Below, piece after piece: positions 17,897 to 25,804 of a stretch of DNA of 64,000 nucleotides. The stretch comes from Gammaproteobacteria bacterium. Lineage in GTDB: Bacteria; Pseudomonadota; Gammaproteobacteria; UBA6186; Azoamicaceae. The notes under the pieces were generated by a model. The model had not been told where the DNA came from and did no database searches. It saw only the letters and a list, made by a program, of their open reading frames with translations. Numbering within the stretch: the stretch's first letter is position 1; every line of letters begins with the position of its first letter. The translations under genes were made by a program, and so were the position numbers. Location: contig JABDFC010000001.1 in the NCBI GenBank assembly GCA_013286785.1, forward strand, positions 124,840 through 188,839. Direction: 5' to 3'.

Positions 17897-18868
17897 ATGA
17901 ATGCCATTGAACATGCAACAAAATTATTAGTGAATGGTAAATTGGTCGCCATTCCAACCGAAACGGTTTATGGCTTAGGAGCAAATGCCAAAAACCCTGC
18001 TGCAGTACAAAAAATCTACGCGGTCAAAGGAAGACCCGCTTCCAACCCCTTGATTATACACATACCGAATAGTGATGCAATGACCGACTGGGCCATCCAC
18101 ATCCCTGAGGCCGCCTGGCGACTTGCTGCCGCCTTTTGGCCAGGTCCATTGACCTTGGTGTTATCTCGCCACCCCAGTGTTCCGCCCATTGTAACCGGGG
18201 GACAAGATACCATCGCCCTCCGAATTCCTAACCACCCGCTCACTTTAGAACTGCTACACGCATTTAAAGGCGGGATTGCGGCACCCTCTGCCAACCGATA
18301 TGGCCGGCTAAGCCCTACCACCGCAAAACACGTGAGAACTGAATTAGGAGAAAGCGTTGATTATATTCTGGAAGGCGGCCCCTGTAGTGTTGGGATCGAA
18401 TCGACAATATTAGATCTCTCTGGCGCGACTCCCTCGATTCTACGACCCGGCAGTATTTCTAAAGAAGCGTTAATCGCAGTGCTCAAAGAAAATATTTTTG
18501 CCGCGCACGGAGAAGTTCAAGTCCCCGGTTTAAGCCTATCCCATTATGCACCTGTTCAACCTTTATATTTATTGGACAGAAGCACACTACTCACCTTCGC
18601 CGAACGATTAAACCAAGAACAAAGATTTTTCAGTGTGTTAAGTTTTGATAAGCTTCCAGCAAACAATCACGCTAATGCGCACAACTGGGTGGAAGCTTCG
18701 CCTGATCCGATGGAATATGCCAAAGCACTGTATCACAATTTACGGTCCATGGACGAAAAAGCACCCGATTGTATCTTAGTAGAATCTCCTCCCAACACTG
18801 AAGCATGGTTGGCTATCAGAGATCGCTTACAACGGGCCGCTTATTCTTCAACACCATGGTCGTTTTAA
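17897..18868 (+). CDS. L-threonylcarbamoyladenylate synthase (Sua5/YwlC type)
   Basis: 323-residue enzyme making threonylcarbamoyl-AMP from Thr, bicarbonate and ATP for the t6A37 tRNA modification. The YrdC domain (about 1-205) shows VAIPTETVYGLGANA, KGRPASNPLIIHI (KxR nucleotide site) and APSANRYGRLSPTTA. The linker and C-terminal Sua5 domain (about 230-323; SHYAPVQPLYLL) mark it as the long Sua5 type rather than short TsaC. The ATG at 17897 matches the family N-terminus; a longer frame from 17822 is unnecessary. Its last 53 nt overlap the convergent ddl gene. Confidence 0.92.
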   Translation: MNAIEHATKLLVNGKLVAIPTETVYGLGANAKNPAAVQKIYAVKGRPASNPLIIHIPNSDAMTDWAIHIPEAAWRLAAAFWPGPLTLVLSRHPSVPPIVTGGQDTIALRIPNHPLTLELLHAFKGGIAAPSANRYGRLSPTTAKHVRTELGESVDYILEGGPCSVGIESTILDLSGATPSILRPGSISKEALIAVLKENIFAAHGEVQVPGLSLSHYAPVQPLYLLDRSTLLTFAERLNQEQRFFSVLSFDKLPANNHANAHNWVEASPDPMEYAKALYHNLRSMDEKAPDCILVESPPNTEAWLAIRDRLQRAAYSSTPWSF

Positions 18869-19952
18869 GTCTACTCTCTTTTTGACTGCGTTCTAATGCG
18901 AGTTCAATCAACCGATCAATCAGCGTGCTGAGTGGAAGCCCACTCGCTTCCCACATTTTTGGATACATGCTTAAATTCGTAAACCCAGGCAAGGTGTTGA
19001 TTTCATTCAAAATCACTTGCCCATTTTTCAGTAAAAACGAATCGACTCTTGCCATCCCTTCGCAACACAGTACTTGGTAAGCCTTAATGGCTAGCGCTTG
19101 CACATCGTCGATTTCTTGCTGGGTTAACCGAGCAGGCGCTTCAAAAATAGCGCCACCGTCATCGAAATATTTTGATTCATAAGATTGAAACTCAAATTGT
19201 GGGATCACTTCACCCGGTAAAGAGGCGATGGGGTTTTCATTCCCCAGTACGGAACATTCAATTTCGCGGCCAGGAATATATTCTTCGATTAAAATTTTGT
19301 GATCAAATTGAAAAGCCTCGTCCACTTTTGCATCAAACTCTGATCTGTGTTTGACTTTAGCAATTCCCACCGAAGATCCGGAATTAGCCGGCTTTACAAA
19401 AAACGGCAACCCAACGGCAGCCTGGACTGCATCAAAATCGATTGTATGCCGAGTATGAGAGGTAAAGGTTAAAAATTTTGCTGTGGGAATTCCCGCATCT
19501 CTTAAAAGCCTTTTCATCACATCTTTGTCCATGCCAACAGCAGACGCAAGCACCCCGGATCCCACAAAAGGAATATTCGCCAATTTGAGCAGGCCTTGCA
19601 TGGTTCCATCTTCACCATAAGTGCCATGCAAAACGGGAAAAATAACATCCAAGGAGCGATCGGTTTTTTCCTCAGTCAAACTCACCAAAGGACTCCCCAT
19701 CTCTCTTGCGACTAAGGCGACATTTTCCTCTGTCTCTGTTAATTGGATCAATTTCGCATCATTTGCGTGGGTCAAACCTTTATGCAAATCTTCATGTAAA
19801 AACCATTCCCCACTTCTGCTGATCCCAATGAGGACAACTTCGTATTTATCCTTGTCCATTGCCTCAACAATATTTTTAGCGGATAGCAGAGAAATCTGGT
19901 GCTCAACCGATTTCCCTCCAAAAAGAACCCCTACGCGAATTTTTTTTGACAC
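18816..19952 (-). CDS. ddl: D-alanine--D-alanine ligase
   Basis: 378-residue ATP-grasp ligase making the D-Ala-D-Ala dipeptide for peptidoglycan. N-terminal VGVLFGGKSVEHQISLLSA is diagnostic. ATP-grasp motifs include FVKPANSGSSVGIAKV, LIEEYIPGREIECSVLG and the metal/D-Ala site LNEINTLPGFTNLSMYPKMW. The C-terminal tail after LIELALERS is longer than usual by about 25 residues and overlaps the end of the Sua5 gene on the other strand by 53 nt. It is not in a mur/fts cluster here. A D-Ala-D-Ala dipeptidase of opposite activity is encoded at 25.2 kb. Confidence 0.96.
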   Translation of the reverse strand: MSKKIRVGVLFGGKSVEHQISLLSAKNIVEAMDKDKYEVVLIGISRSGEWFLHEDLHKGLTHANDAKLIQLTETEENVALVAREMGSPLVSLTEEKTDRSLDVIFPVLHGTYGEDGTMQGLLKLANIPFVGSGVLASAVGMDKDVMKRLLRDAGIPTAKFLTFTSHTRHTIDFDAVQAAVGLPFFVKPANSGSSVGIAKVKHRSEFDAKVDEAFQFDHKILIEEYIPGREIECSVLGNENPIASLPGEVIPQFEFQSYESKYFDDGGAIFEAPARLTQQEIDDVQALAIKAYQVLCCEGMARVDSFLLKNGQVILNEINTLPGFTNLSMYPKMWEASGLPLSTLIDRLIELALERSQKESRLKTTMVLKNKRPVVSDL

Positions 19953-20283
19953 AGTTAGTTACCTTTAAATATTTGAAAATGGAATGTTGATGATATTAAC
20001 ATAGCAAACCTAGGGAAAGACACCGCGTAGAACTTCGTAATGGAACTGCTCGGGTACTGTCTTTCCCACGAAAGTCAAGTACCGTCTTTCCCGCGAAAGC
20101 GGGAATCCAGAAATAAAGCGTATTTTTTCACATAAATCCTGGATCCCCCGCTTACGCGAGGATGATTCGACGAATCATGTGGGGACTCGGCAACCCCTGT
20201 GCGGGGATGACGAAACCACAATAAATGATTTGTTCTTTGATAATCAGGCTTGGGACGACATCTGGATAACTACCCAATCAAGT
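19953..20283. other. Gene-free spacer dominated by a palindromic repeat
   Basis: No ORF of interest. About half of it is the palindromic repeat described at 20053-20215. The remainder near 19970-20040 would hold the ddl promoter, which I could not pin down. Confidence 0.4.
20053..20215. repeat. Dispersed palindromic repeat, copy 1
   Basis: Contains CCCGCGAAAGCGGGAATCCAG (20090-20109 core) facing CTGGATCCCCCGCTTACGCG (from 20139), plus flanking partial copies (TTTCCCACGAAAG at 20062; GTGCGGGGATGACGAAA at 20199). Related, decayed copies occur at 52622-52699 and 58306-58362, always between genes. This pattern resembles REP-like intergenic palindromes. Confidence 0.75.
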
Positions 20284-20757
20284 TTACCTGTCTAAAACAA
20301 CAGATTCCATGCGATGACGCCATTCTTCTACAAAGGAGTCTAATTTTTGAGGCCATTCTCCTGGAACAATCGGAGTTTTAGCGAGAAAATCATTAAAAGA
20401 TTTTAAATCAACCCCAGCGGCCGCTGTTTTCCTGCTACGATTTTCTTCTTGGAACAGGAAATACTCCGCACTAAAACCATATATCCTAAGTAGAGTACTG
20501 TGACTCATGCCTCGAAGCGCATTAGCGGTATCAAGACCATTCATCCCTGGCATGTTATAATCCATGATAAACAAATAACAGGTTTGCTGATCTTTCAATC
20601 GTTCTGACTGATACCAGTCTAATACTGCTTCGCCGCTTTCAAATTCAATGAGCTCACCGTTGATGTCTGCTCGTTGAGACATCCATCTTTTGGTGATGTT
20701 TTTTGCCACCAATCTCATAGCTCCGTTATCATCAACGATAGCGAATACATATTTCAT
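20284..20757 (-). CDS. Stand-alone response-regulator receiver domain protein
   Basis: 157 residues, one CheY-like receiver and no output domain. Acidic pocket VDDN (Asp9/Asp10) and phospho-acceptor Asp66 in LFIMDYNMPGMNG are conserved. The switch Ser/Thr and Lys are less clear (IYGFSAEYF and later Lys), so phosphorylation competence is likely but not certain. The C-terminal 40 residues (VPGEWPQKLDSFVEEWRHR) are helical and unassigned. It is 126 bp downstream of the Sel1-repeat gene on the same strand; the hybrid kinase at 30.6 kb is one possible phosphodonor, purely by presence in the window. Confidence 0.8.
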   Translation of the reverse strand: MKYVFAIVDDNGAMRLVAKNITKRWMSQRADINGELIEFESGEAVLDWYQSERLKDQQTCYLFIMDYNMPGMNGLDTANALRGMSHSTLLRIYGFSAEYFLFQEENRSRKTAAAGVDLKSFNDFLAKTPIVPGEWPQKLDSFVEEWRHRMESVVLDR

Positions 20758-20883
20758 CTTTTCGAGCTCACTTCAATCAAAGAACCTGCCTCAAAATTTG
20801 CGCTCTAAGTATTCCTTAGATTGAACAAAAGAGCAATACTTTATCACATAAACTAACTAGTGCGCTGTAACGTTAATTATTTC

Positions 20884-22011
20884 TTATTCCTTTCCACGGA
20901 GAGTCAAGGAGGGTTTGCCCTCATCCTCAATGCCCACTACATCATCAACAAACGACTTCCACTTTACAACAGCCACAGCAACTAATGCGTCCAGTGACAT
21001 CAATAGTGGCGCTGCTTCACGAGAAGAAACGGAAATTGGAGCAGCTGCAGATGCTGCACCACTCGCTTCCGGTACTACAGCAACTTTCATTCTTTTTGAA
21101 GGATTTTTCACATCGGCACTTCCTGCATTTGCAGCTAACGCACTTCGAAACTCTGCGGTTACAGCATGCCTCTGAGAGTCAAACCTTTCAAGAGCTGCTA
21201 TTGCCTTTAGATGCCCCTGTGCTGCCGCAAGCTTAAGCAATCGCACCGCGGCTACTTCATCTTTTATTAAACCACAAATACCATTCGCATAACAAATCCC
21301 AAGATTATACTGTGCCAACGCATTCCTCTGCGCTGCTGCAAGCTGAAGCAACCGCACCATTTCTTCTGCATTCTTTACTAATCCACCAAAACCCGTCGCA
21401 TAACAAATCCCAAGATTGTTCTGCGCTAATGCATTCCCCTGGTCTGCCGCAAGCTGATACAAACGTACGGTTTCTTCTTCATTCTTTACTAATCCGCCAA
21501 CACCATTACTATAGCAACCCCCAAGATTACACTGCGCCACTGCATTTCCCTGCATTGCCGCAAGCTGATACAGCCGTACCGCTTCTATATCGTTCTCTAC
21601 TACACCGATACCTAATATATAGCAAACCCCCAATATAGTTTGAGCTTTGGACAGCAGTGCTGTATTAGCTAATGCAACCGCGACAACTGTACCTGCAATA
21701 GCATAGTATTTTTGGTAGAAGCGCTCATATTCCGAACTTTTTAATTGTTTTTTCATCAATATATCTGAACTAGCCCCAGAATACTCTCTACCCTCAAAAA
21801 GAACATCAAACAAGTTATCCAACCCCGCAACCACATCTCGAGCCACACCTGAATACCCATATATTTGACATAACCCATATTTGAATTTAGAGGCTAAATG
21901 CGTAGATGAGCCTGAATGTTCTGGGCTCGCATCTCGGGCCAATTGTTGAACTTGCGCTTGCGATAAGCTTTTTAAACTTTTTTCTGTAAATACTTCTGTT
22001 ACTGTAAACAT
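20884..22011 (-). CDS. Sel1-like repeat protein
   Basis: 375 residues from the ATG at 22011, chosen because GGAGGC lies 7 nt upstream (22018-22023). A Ser/Gln-rich N-terminal region and a short hydrophobic segment (about 104-122, AIAGTVVAVALANTALL) precede four Sel1 repeats (about 123-275). Their pattern is A-x-x-x-L-G-x-C-Y-x-x-G-x-G-x-x-x-x-x-x-x-A-V-R-L-x-x-L-A-A-x-Q-G. The C-terminus carries a KRMKV basic patch and an Ala/Ser-rich tail. Sel1 repeats are protein-protein scaffolds; in Legionella several (LpnE, EnhC) act in host entry and vacuole trafficking. The single hydrophobic helix suggests membrane anchoring. Confidence 0.86.
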   Translation of the reverse strand: MFTVTEVFTEKSLKSLSQAQVQQLARDASPEHSGSSTHLASKFKYGLCQIYGYSGVARDVVAGLDNLFDVLFEGREYSGASSDILMKKQLKSSEYERFYQKYYAIAGTVVAVALANTALLSKAQTILGVCYILGIGVVENDIEAVRLYQLAAMQGNAVAQCNLGGCYSNGVGGLVKNEEETVRLYQLAADQGNALAQNNLGICYATGFGGLVKNAEEMVRLLQLAAAQRNALAQYNLGICYANGICGLIKDEVAAVRLLKLAAAQGHLKAIAALERFDSQRHAVTAEFRSALAANAGSADVKNPSKRMKVAVVPEASGAASAAAPISVSSREAAPLLMSLDALVAVAVVKWKSFVDDVVGIEDEGKPSLTLRGKE

Positions 22012-22128
22012 ATATTTGCCTCCAAACAGAGCTTTAAACATCTTTTTTGAAATAAACTTAAGAAACGGGAATATGCGGCGGCAGATAAAAAAATAGTACG
22101 GATTTTGAGCATTAAATTAGAAAACGGG

Positions 22129-22245
22129 GGAGGATTGGGCAGTGATCTACAATAGGATATAACCGGTGGCGGATTTGCGAGGGATCTACAATATACGTTA
22201 ATGGGGGACGGGTTTGCTAATGATCTGCAATAAGATATAAAGGGT
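22129..22245. repeat. Three tandem 39-bp imperfect repeats
   Basis: Units at 22129-22167, 22168-22206 and 22207-22245. Each has a G(G/A)(A/C)GG(A/G)TTTG-like start, a central (T/G)GATCT(A/G)CAATA and a final (A/G)TA-rich end. The period is a multiple of three, so on the minus strand each unit encodes 13 residues in one open frame. The units lie directly upstream of the Sel1-repeat gene. Confidence 0.7.
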
Positions 22246-22502
22246 GATGCAGTCACAAAAGAAGAGGGGCTCTCACCTGAATGCACTTTACCCAAAGAAC
22301 AGCATTTGGAAAGCACATTTAATCCAGAGATAATAAGTCTTAAGATATCCTCTATATGCGTTTTTAATCTCAATGTTCGCTGACACACCAAGCTCTTCTC
22401 AATTCATTATTGTTTAATTTTGCAGATCGGAAGAGTACATCGGCTTACCATGGATTAAAACTGTTATTTAGATCAGATTTTGTATCGTTCGGCGCTTCGC
22501 GC

Positions 22503-22566
22503 CACCCCTCTCCCAATTTGCTGAGGGCTCCCGCCGCAGCTTCAGCGAAAGCGGGCGGGTGAGGGT
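22503..22566. repeat. Palindromic intergenic repeat of a second family
   Basis: CACCCCTCTCCC at its left pairs with GGGTGAGGG at its right, enclosing CCCGCCGCAGCTTCAGCGAAAGCGGGCGGG. GC-rich compared with its AT-rich surroundings. Similar palindromes are widespread in bacterial intergenic DNA. Confidence 0.6.
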
Positions 22567-22697
22567 TAACAAATGAACTTGTGGGTAATGCCACCTTATG
22601 CCTAAGCCTTATGGGCTCTGACACGGATAGGCAAACCTAAGATCAGGAACTTCTAATCCCCAATACACTCTAGTTTAACTATTAGAGCCAAATATAA

Positions 22698-24809
22698 ATG
22701 GGATGGGTGAATATGCCACAAAAAGAGCTTGTTGGGAGAGTTCCCCAATTACAACCTTTATTTGAAGCCGCTAAAAAACAATTTCAAGAAGCAGGTGCTC
22801 TTCCGGTTTTCACCAGTGATAAAGAAGAATATAAAGGATTAAAAGTCATTAATGTTGATGGGGATCTTTTTGTTATTAATGAAGATAAATGTATTGGGCA
22901 AGGTACCTTTGGAGTCGTTTATGTGGCTCAGGATGAACAGGGCGATTGCTTCGCTTTTAAAGCAGAAGCTATTACCAAAATAAATAGAGCACTTGCTACT
23001 AGAGAACATACCGAGCGTGTTGCGAGAAAAAATAGAGAACCTGTTAAAGCACCAGTAGAAATAGCCGTATTAGATAAAACGGGTAAGTATAAGGCGTACG
23101 CAATCGTTAAAACTAAAACTCCTTTATCTTTTAAAGGGAAGGATGGAAAATTAAAGAATGGCACAGAATTCAACTTTAGTGTTTCAACTTTAGAAAAAGG
23201 AGACGAATTAGGAAATGCAATAGAAAAAGGACCTTTAGATTTAACGGTTGCTTATCAACACGCATTAAAAGCGGCTTTCGATTTATATTTTTTACACAGC
23301 TTAGGAATCGTCCATGCGGATATTAAGCTGCAAAATTATATGACAAATGTTGAAGACGTCAATTTAAATTCTGGCGACGCAAATCAGTTTTCAGGTAAAC
23401 AGATTGGAACAACCTCTATCGATTATGGATTGTCCATCATCTTAAAACCTGGGGAAACGGGAAAAACGTTTGAGAACCCTTTAAGTTTTACCATGGGATA
23501 CATGGCCCCAGAAATTATTAATTTAGAGGGAGAAAATAACGGAGCCAGCACATATTCTTTTGCATCTGACGTATATGCTTTGGGCGTTGTTTTTATGGGT
23601 GATGGCCGAAAAGATAATCCATCTAGAGTATTACAGCCTAAGAGCCCCATTGTAAAAAATCTTGGACTGCCCAGCGAAATCTTTGCTGACATGTGTGATC
23701 CGGATCCTGGAAAAAGGCTTTCACTATTGGAAGTGATAGAAAAACTGGTAAGAGAACTGCGCCAGCGCCCGGATTTAGATGACGCTGCGCTGCAAATGAT
23801 CTATATGTATGAAAATTTTCTCAAAACAAAAGGACAGTTGGGAGGAGCCGAGCGATACAAAGATTTCCAGATTCATTTTATTTTAACCACCTTTGTCGAA
23901 GAAAATAAAAAGGTCGCAACAGAAAATAATGGTCTTATCTTGGCAATTATTAATAATCCAAATTTAAACAATGACCAAAAGATGGTGGCTTTGAAAGGAT
24001 ATTTATTGCAGCATGACAAGGAATCCAATTTGCTGCAAACAATCAACAAAGCATCAGGCAAAGCAAGATTTATAGCGGATCAAGAATGTGAAAATTTTTA
24101 CAATGAACTCGCAAAACGAATTAAAGTGACAGAAGACTTAAAGGCCAGAAGTGCACTCATGCGAAATTTTGTCGAGGACTCCCGGAAAACTATTAATGCC
24201 TTAAACTTACCAAAAGAACATTTATTTATGATAAACAAAGTCCTTAATAACCCTAAATATGATGACAAGACTAAGTGTATTGCTATCAGAGGTTTTTTAC
24301 TAAATGAAATCGAAGATGGTACAATAACCTTAAAAAACCAGAACAAAGTCATAACATTATTAAGAGCTGTCTCGGTTCAGTTTCCATCGATGAAGAATCG
24401 AGATTTTATGAATTTTTATTCAAACCTCCCAGAAATGAATGGCGCTGACAACAGCTTACAAAAAGCCCATGATCTCTTTCGAAAAATTGGAAAAAAGATC
24501 AAGCTGGAAAAATTCCGTCTAAAATCAGAAGGTTTTTTATTAGGACCAGAGCTAACAGTAAAGAATCACCCGTTTATAAAGGAACGCCTAAGGTTATTAC
24601 AAGATCTTCTGAAAGAAGTCGGATCATTAGGGGTCGTACAAAAAAATGATCAAAGGGTAAACCAATTAGCCTCTTTGGTAATAAAGCTTGAAAACGCAAA
24701 AAACTTACAAGCATTAACGGGAATTGAACAAGATTTTAAAACCTATCAGTCTAACAATACAATTTTATCGAATCCTACGACACATAAAAAACACGACAAC
24801 ACCCTTTGA
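22698..24809 (+). CDS. Eukaryotic-like Ser/Thr protein kinase, candidate effector
   Basis: 703 residues. The kinase domain (about 55-360) has every core motif: glycine loop GQGTFGVVY (67-75), ATP lysine FAFK88, catalytic loop HADIKLQN (206-213, an HRD variant with Ala), metal motif DYG (242-244, DFG variant), activation-segment end MAPE and FASDVYALGVVF. It is therefore likely active. There is no transmembrane helix or PASTA domain, unlike typical bacterial PknB kinases. The remaining 340 residues form a helical, Lys/Asn-rich domain with an internal repetition (NNPNLNNDQKMVALKGYLL and NNPKYDDKTKCIAIRGFLL). Soluble kinases like this are typical Dot/Icm effectors (LegK family). Second possible start: ATG 22713, preceded by GGGTGA. 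Confidence 0.9.
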   Translation: MGWVNMPQKELVGRVPQLQPLFEAAKKQFQEAGALPVFTSDKEEYKGLKVINVDGDLFVINEDKCIGQGTFGVVYVAQDEQGDCFAFKAEAITKINRALATREHTERVARKNREPVKAPVEIAVLDKTGKYKAYAIVKTKTPLSFKGKDGKLKNGTEFNFSVSTLEKGDELGNAIEKGPLDLTVAYQHALKAAFDLYFLHSLGIVHADIKLQNYMTNVEDVNLNSGDANQFSGKQIGTTSIDYGLSIILKPGETGKTFENPLSFTMGYMAPEIINLEGENNGASTYSFASDVYALGVVFMGDGRKDNPSRVLQPKSPIVKNLGLPSEIFADMCDPDPGKRLSLLEVIEKLVRELRQRPDLDDAALQMIYMYENFLKTKGQLGGAERYKDFQIHFILTTFVEENKKVATENNGLILAIINNPNLNNDQKMVALKGYLLQHDKESNLLQTINKASGKARFIADQECENFYNELAKRIKVTEDLKARSALMRNFVEDSRKTINALNLPKEHLFMINKVLNNPKYDDKTKCIAIRGFLLNEIEDGTITLKNQNKVITLLRAVSVQFPSMKNRDFMNFYSNLPEMNGADNSLQKAHDLFRKIGKKIKLEKFRLKSEGFLLGPELTVKNHPFIKERLRLLQDLLKEVGSLGVVQKNDQRVNQLASLVIKLENAKNLQALTGIEQDFKTYQSNNTILSNPTTHKKHDNTL

Positions 24810-24833
24810 AATCACCGATTGCTGCACTCGCGG

Positions 24834-25008
24834 TATATACCCATTGTACTTCAAGCTACGAACGGCGTGGAAAAGAAGCAAATCCCCTTGATTTGTTAGA
24901 AGGGCGTTTTGCGCCGGGATTATTAGCGCAAAGTCGAGGGCAGGATGCCCATCCCTGATAACGAATTAAGGGGATTTGCTTCTCATCTTGAAATGTAATG
25001 AGTATATT
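24834..25008. mobile_element. MITE-like element with terminal inverted repeats
   Basis: About 175 bp, no ORF. Imperfect terminal inverted repeats of about 23 bp: ATATACCCATTGTACTTCAAG at the left and, read from the right end, ATATACTCATTACATTTCAAG. Inside is a near-perfect inverted pair of about 24 bp (left at 24874-24898, right at 24959-24983; core AGAAGCAAATCCCCTT). Its central part holds GAGGGCAGGATGCCC, also seen in altered form in the palindromic element at 52844. The structure is that of a non-autonomous miniature transposable element or a folded-RNA repeat. Confidence 0.7.
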
Positions 25009-25014
25009 CTAGTC

Positions 25015-25043
25015 TTGACTTTTCTGACAATAATCACTATGGT
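25015..25043 (+). promoter_or_regulatory. Sigma70-type promoter for the VanX/DdpX gene
   Basis: TTGACT (25015-25020), a 17-nt spacer and TATGGT (25038-25043). It begins 7 bp outside the right end of the MITE-like element and would leave a leader of about 125 nt before the ATG at 25178. Confidence 0.5.
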
Positions 25044-25177
25044 ACGAACAACGATATTATCCCTTAACCACAGTACGAGGGTTGGTGTCACTAAGGTTAA
25101 TGAGTAGAACATTTTGTTGCGATGTACTCTTCTAAAACAACGTTCTATAAAAGACATCTATTTCGGGAGGATTAGCA

Positions 25178-25801
25178 ATGCTGCCAGCAGGATTTACGTA
25201 TGTCAAAGATCCTCGATTCTTGCTCTCGCTTCGCTATTTGACCTCCGACAACTTTGTCGGCCGGCCAATTGCAGGATATGAAGGAAACGTCTGTATTCTC
25301 ACCGAAAAAGCTGCAACCGCATTATCTGCCGTTCAAGATGATCTGGATCGCTTAAATCAAGGGTATCATCTTAAAATATTCGATGCTTACCGCCCAGTCA
25401 CTGCCGTATTAGATTTTAGCCAGTGGGCACAAAATCCGAACCAGCAAGAACAAAAAGCGCAATTTTATCCGAATGTGCCTAAATCAGAATTATTTAAGCA
25501 AGGCTATTTAGCAGATCATTCTTCTCATTCTCGCGGAAGTACCGTTGATTTAACCATTTCAGTTATTTCAGCCGCAAGCGCTGTTCCCATTGATCTCGAC
25601 ATGGGGACTATCTTTGATTTTTTTGATGAAAAAGCCCACACACTTTCGCCTGAAGTGTCTCCCATGGCACGAAAAAATCGTTTATTACTCAAAGACACTT
25701 TGGAAAAACATCAACTGATAAACTACCCCTTGGAATGGTGGCATTTTACTTTGGCAAATGAACCTTTTCCAGATACTTATTTTGATTTTCCCGTGTTATA
25801 A
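25178..25801 (+). CDS. D-alanyl-D-alanine dipeptidase (VanX/DdpX family)
   Basis: 207-residue zinc peptidase of family M15D. The zinc and catalytic motifs are visible: SHSRGSTVDLT (SxHxxGxAxD type) and EWWHF (ExxH), with IFDAYRP upstream as in DdpX/VanX. No signal peptide, so probably cytoplasmic, as for enterococcal VanX. The chromosomal versions in Gram-negatives are thought to recycle D-Ala from D-Ala-D-Ala during starvation rather than give vancomycin resistance. Strong ribosome-binding site GGGAGGA 8 nt before the ATG. It converges on the NRPS gene with 3 bp between stops. Confidence 0.92.
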   Translation: MLPAGFTYVKDPRFLLSLRYLTSDNFVGRPIAGYEGNVCILTEKAATALSAVQDDLDRLNQGYHLKIFDAYRPVTAVLDFSQWAQNPNQQEQKAQFYPNVPKSELFKQGYLADHSSHSRGSTVDLTISVISAASAVPIDLDMGTIFDFFDEKAHTLSPEVSPMARKNRLLLKDTLEKHQLINYPLEWWHFTLANEPFPDTYFDFPVL

Positions 25802-25804
25802 CGC

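Larger units (their letters stand above)
22012..22697. other. 686-bp accessory spacer with two repeat types
   Basis: It holds three tandem 39-bp units (22129-22245) and a CCCTCTCCC/GGGTGAGGG palindromic element (22503-22566). A 130-codon minus-strand frame (22391 to 21999) runs through the 39-bp units, giving a 13-residue periodic peptide (YCRSLANP pattern), but it has no ribosome-binding site, an odd composition and overlaps the Sel1 start. I do not call it a gene. Confidence 0.45.

Noticed and set aside
21999-22391. 130-codon minus-strand ORF with a 13-residue periodicity
   Set aside because: No ribosome-binding site, overlap with the Sel1 gene start and a composition explained by the 39-bp DNA repeats. 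Reported as a repeat, not as a gene.
22424-22437. AGATCGGAAGAG resembles the start of a common Illumina adapter
   Set aside because: Only 12 bases match; the following bases diverge from both standard adapters and the surrounding sequence is continuous, so chance is more likely than contamination.
25178-25801. VanX-like gene as vancomycin resistance
   Set aside because: No vanA/vanH-type partners nearby and the ligase at 18.8 kb looks like an ordinary Ddl; a D-Ala recycling role is more likely.
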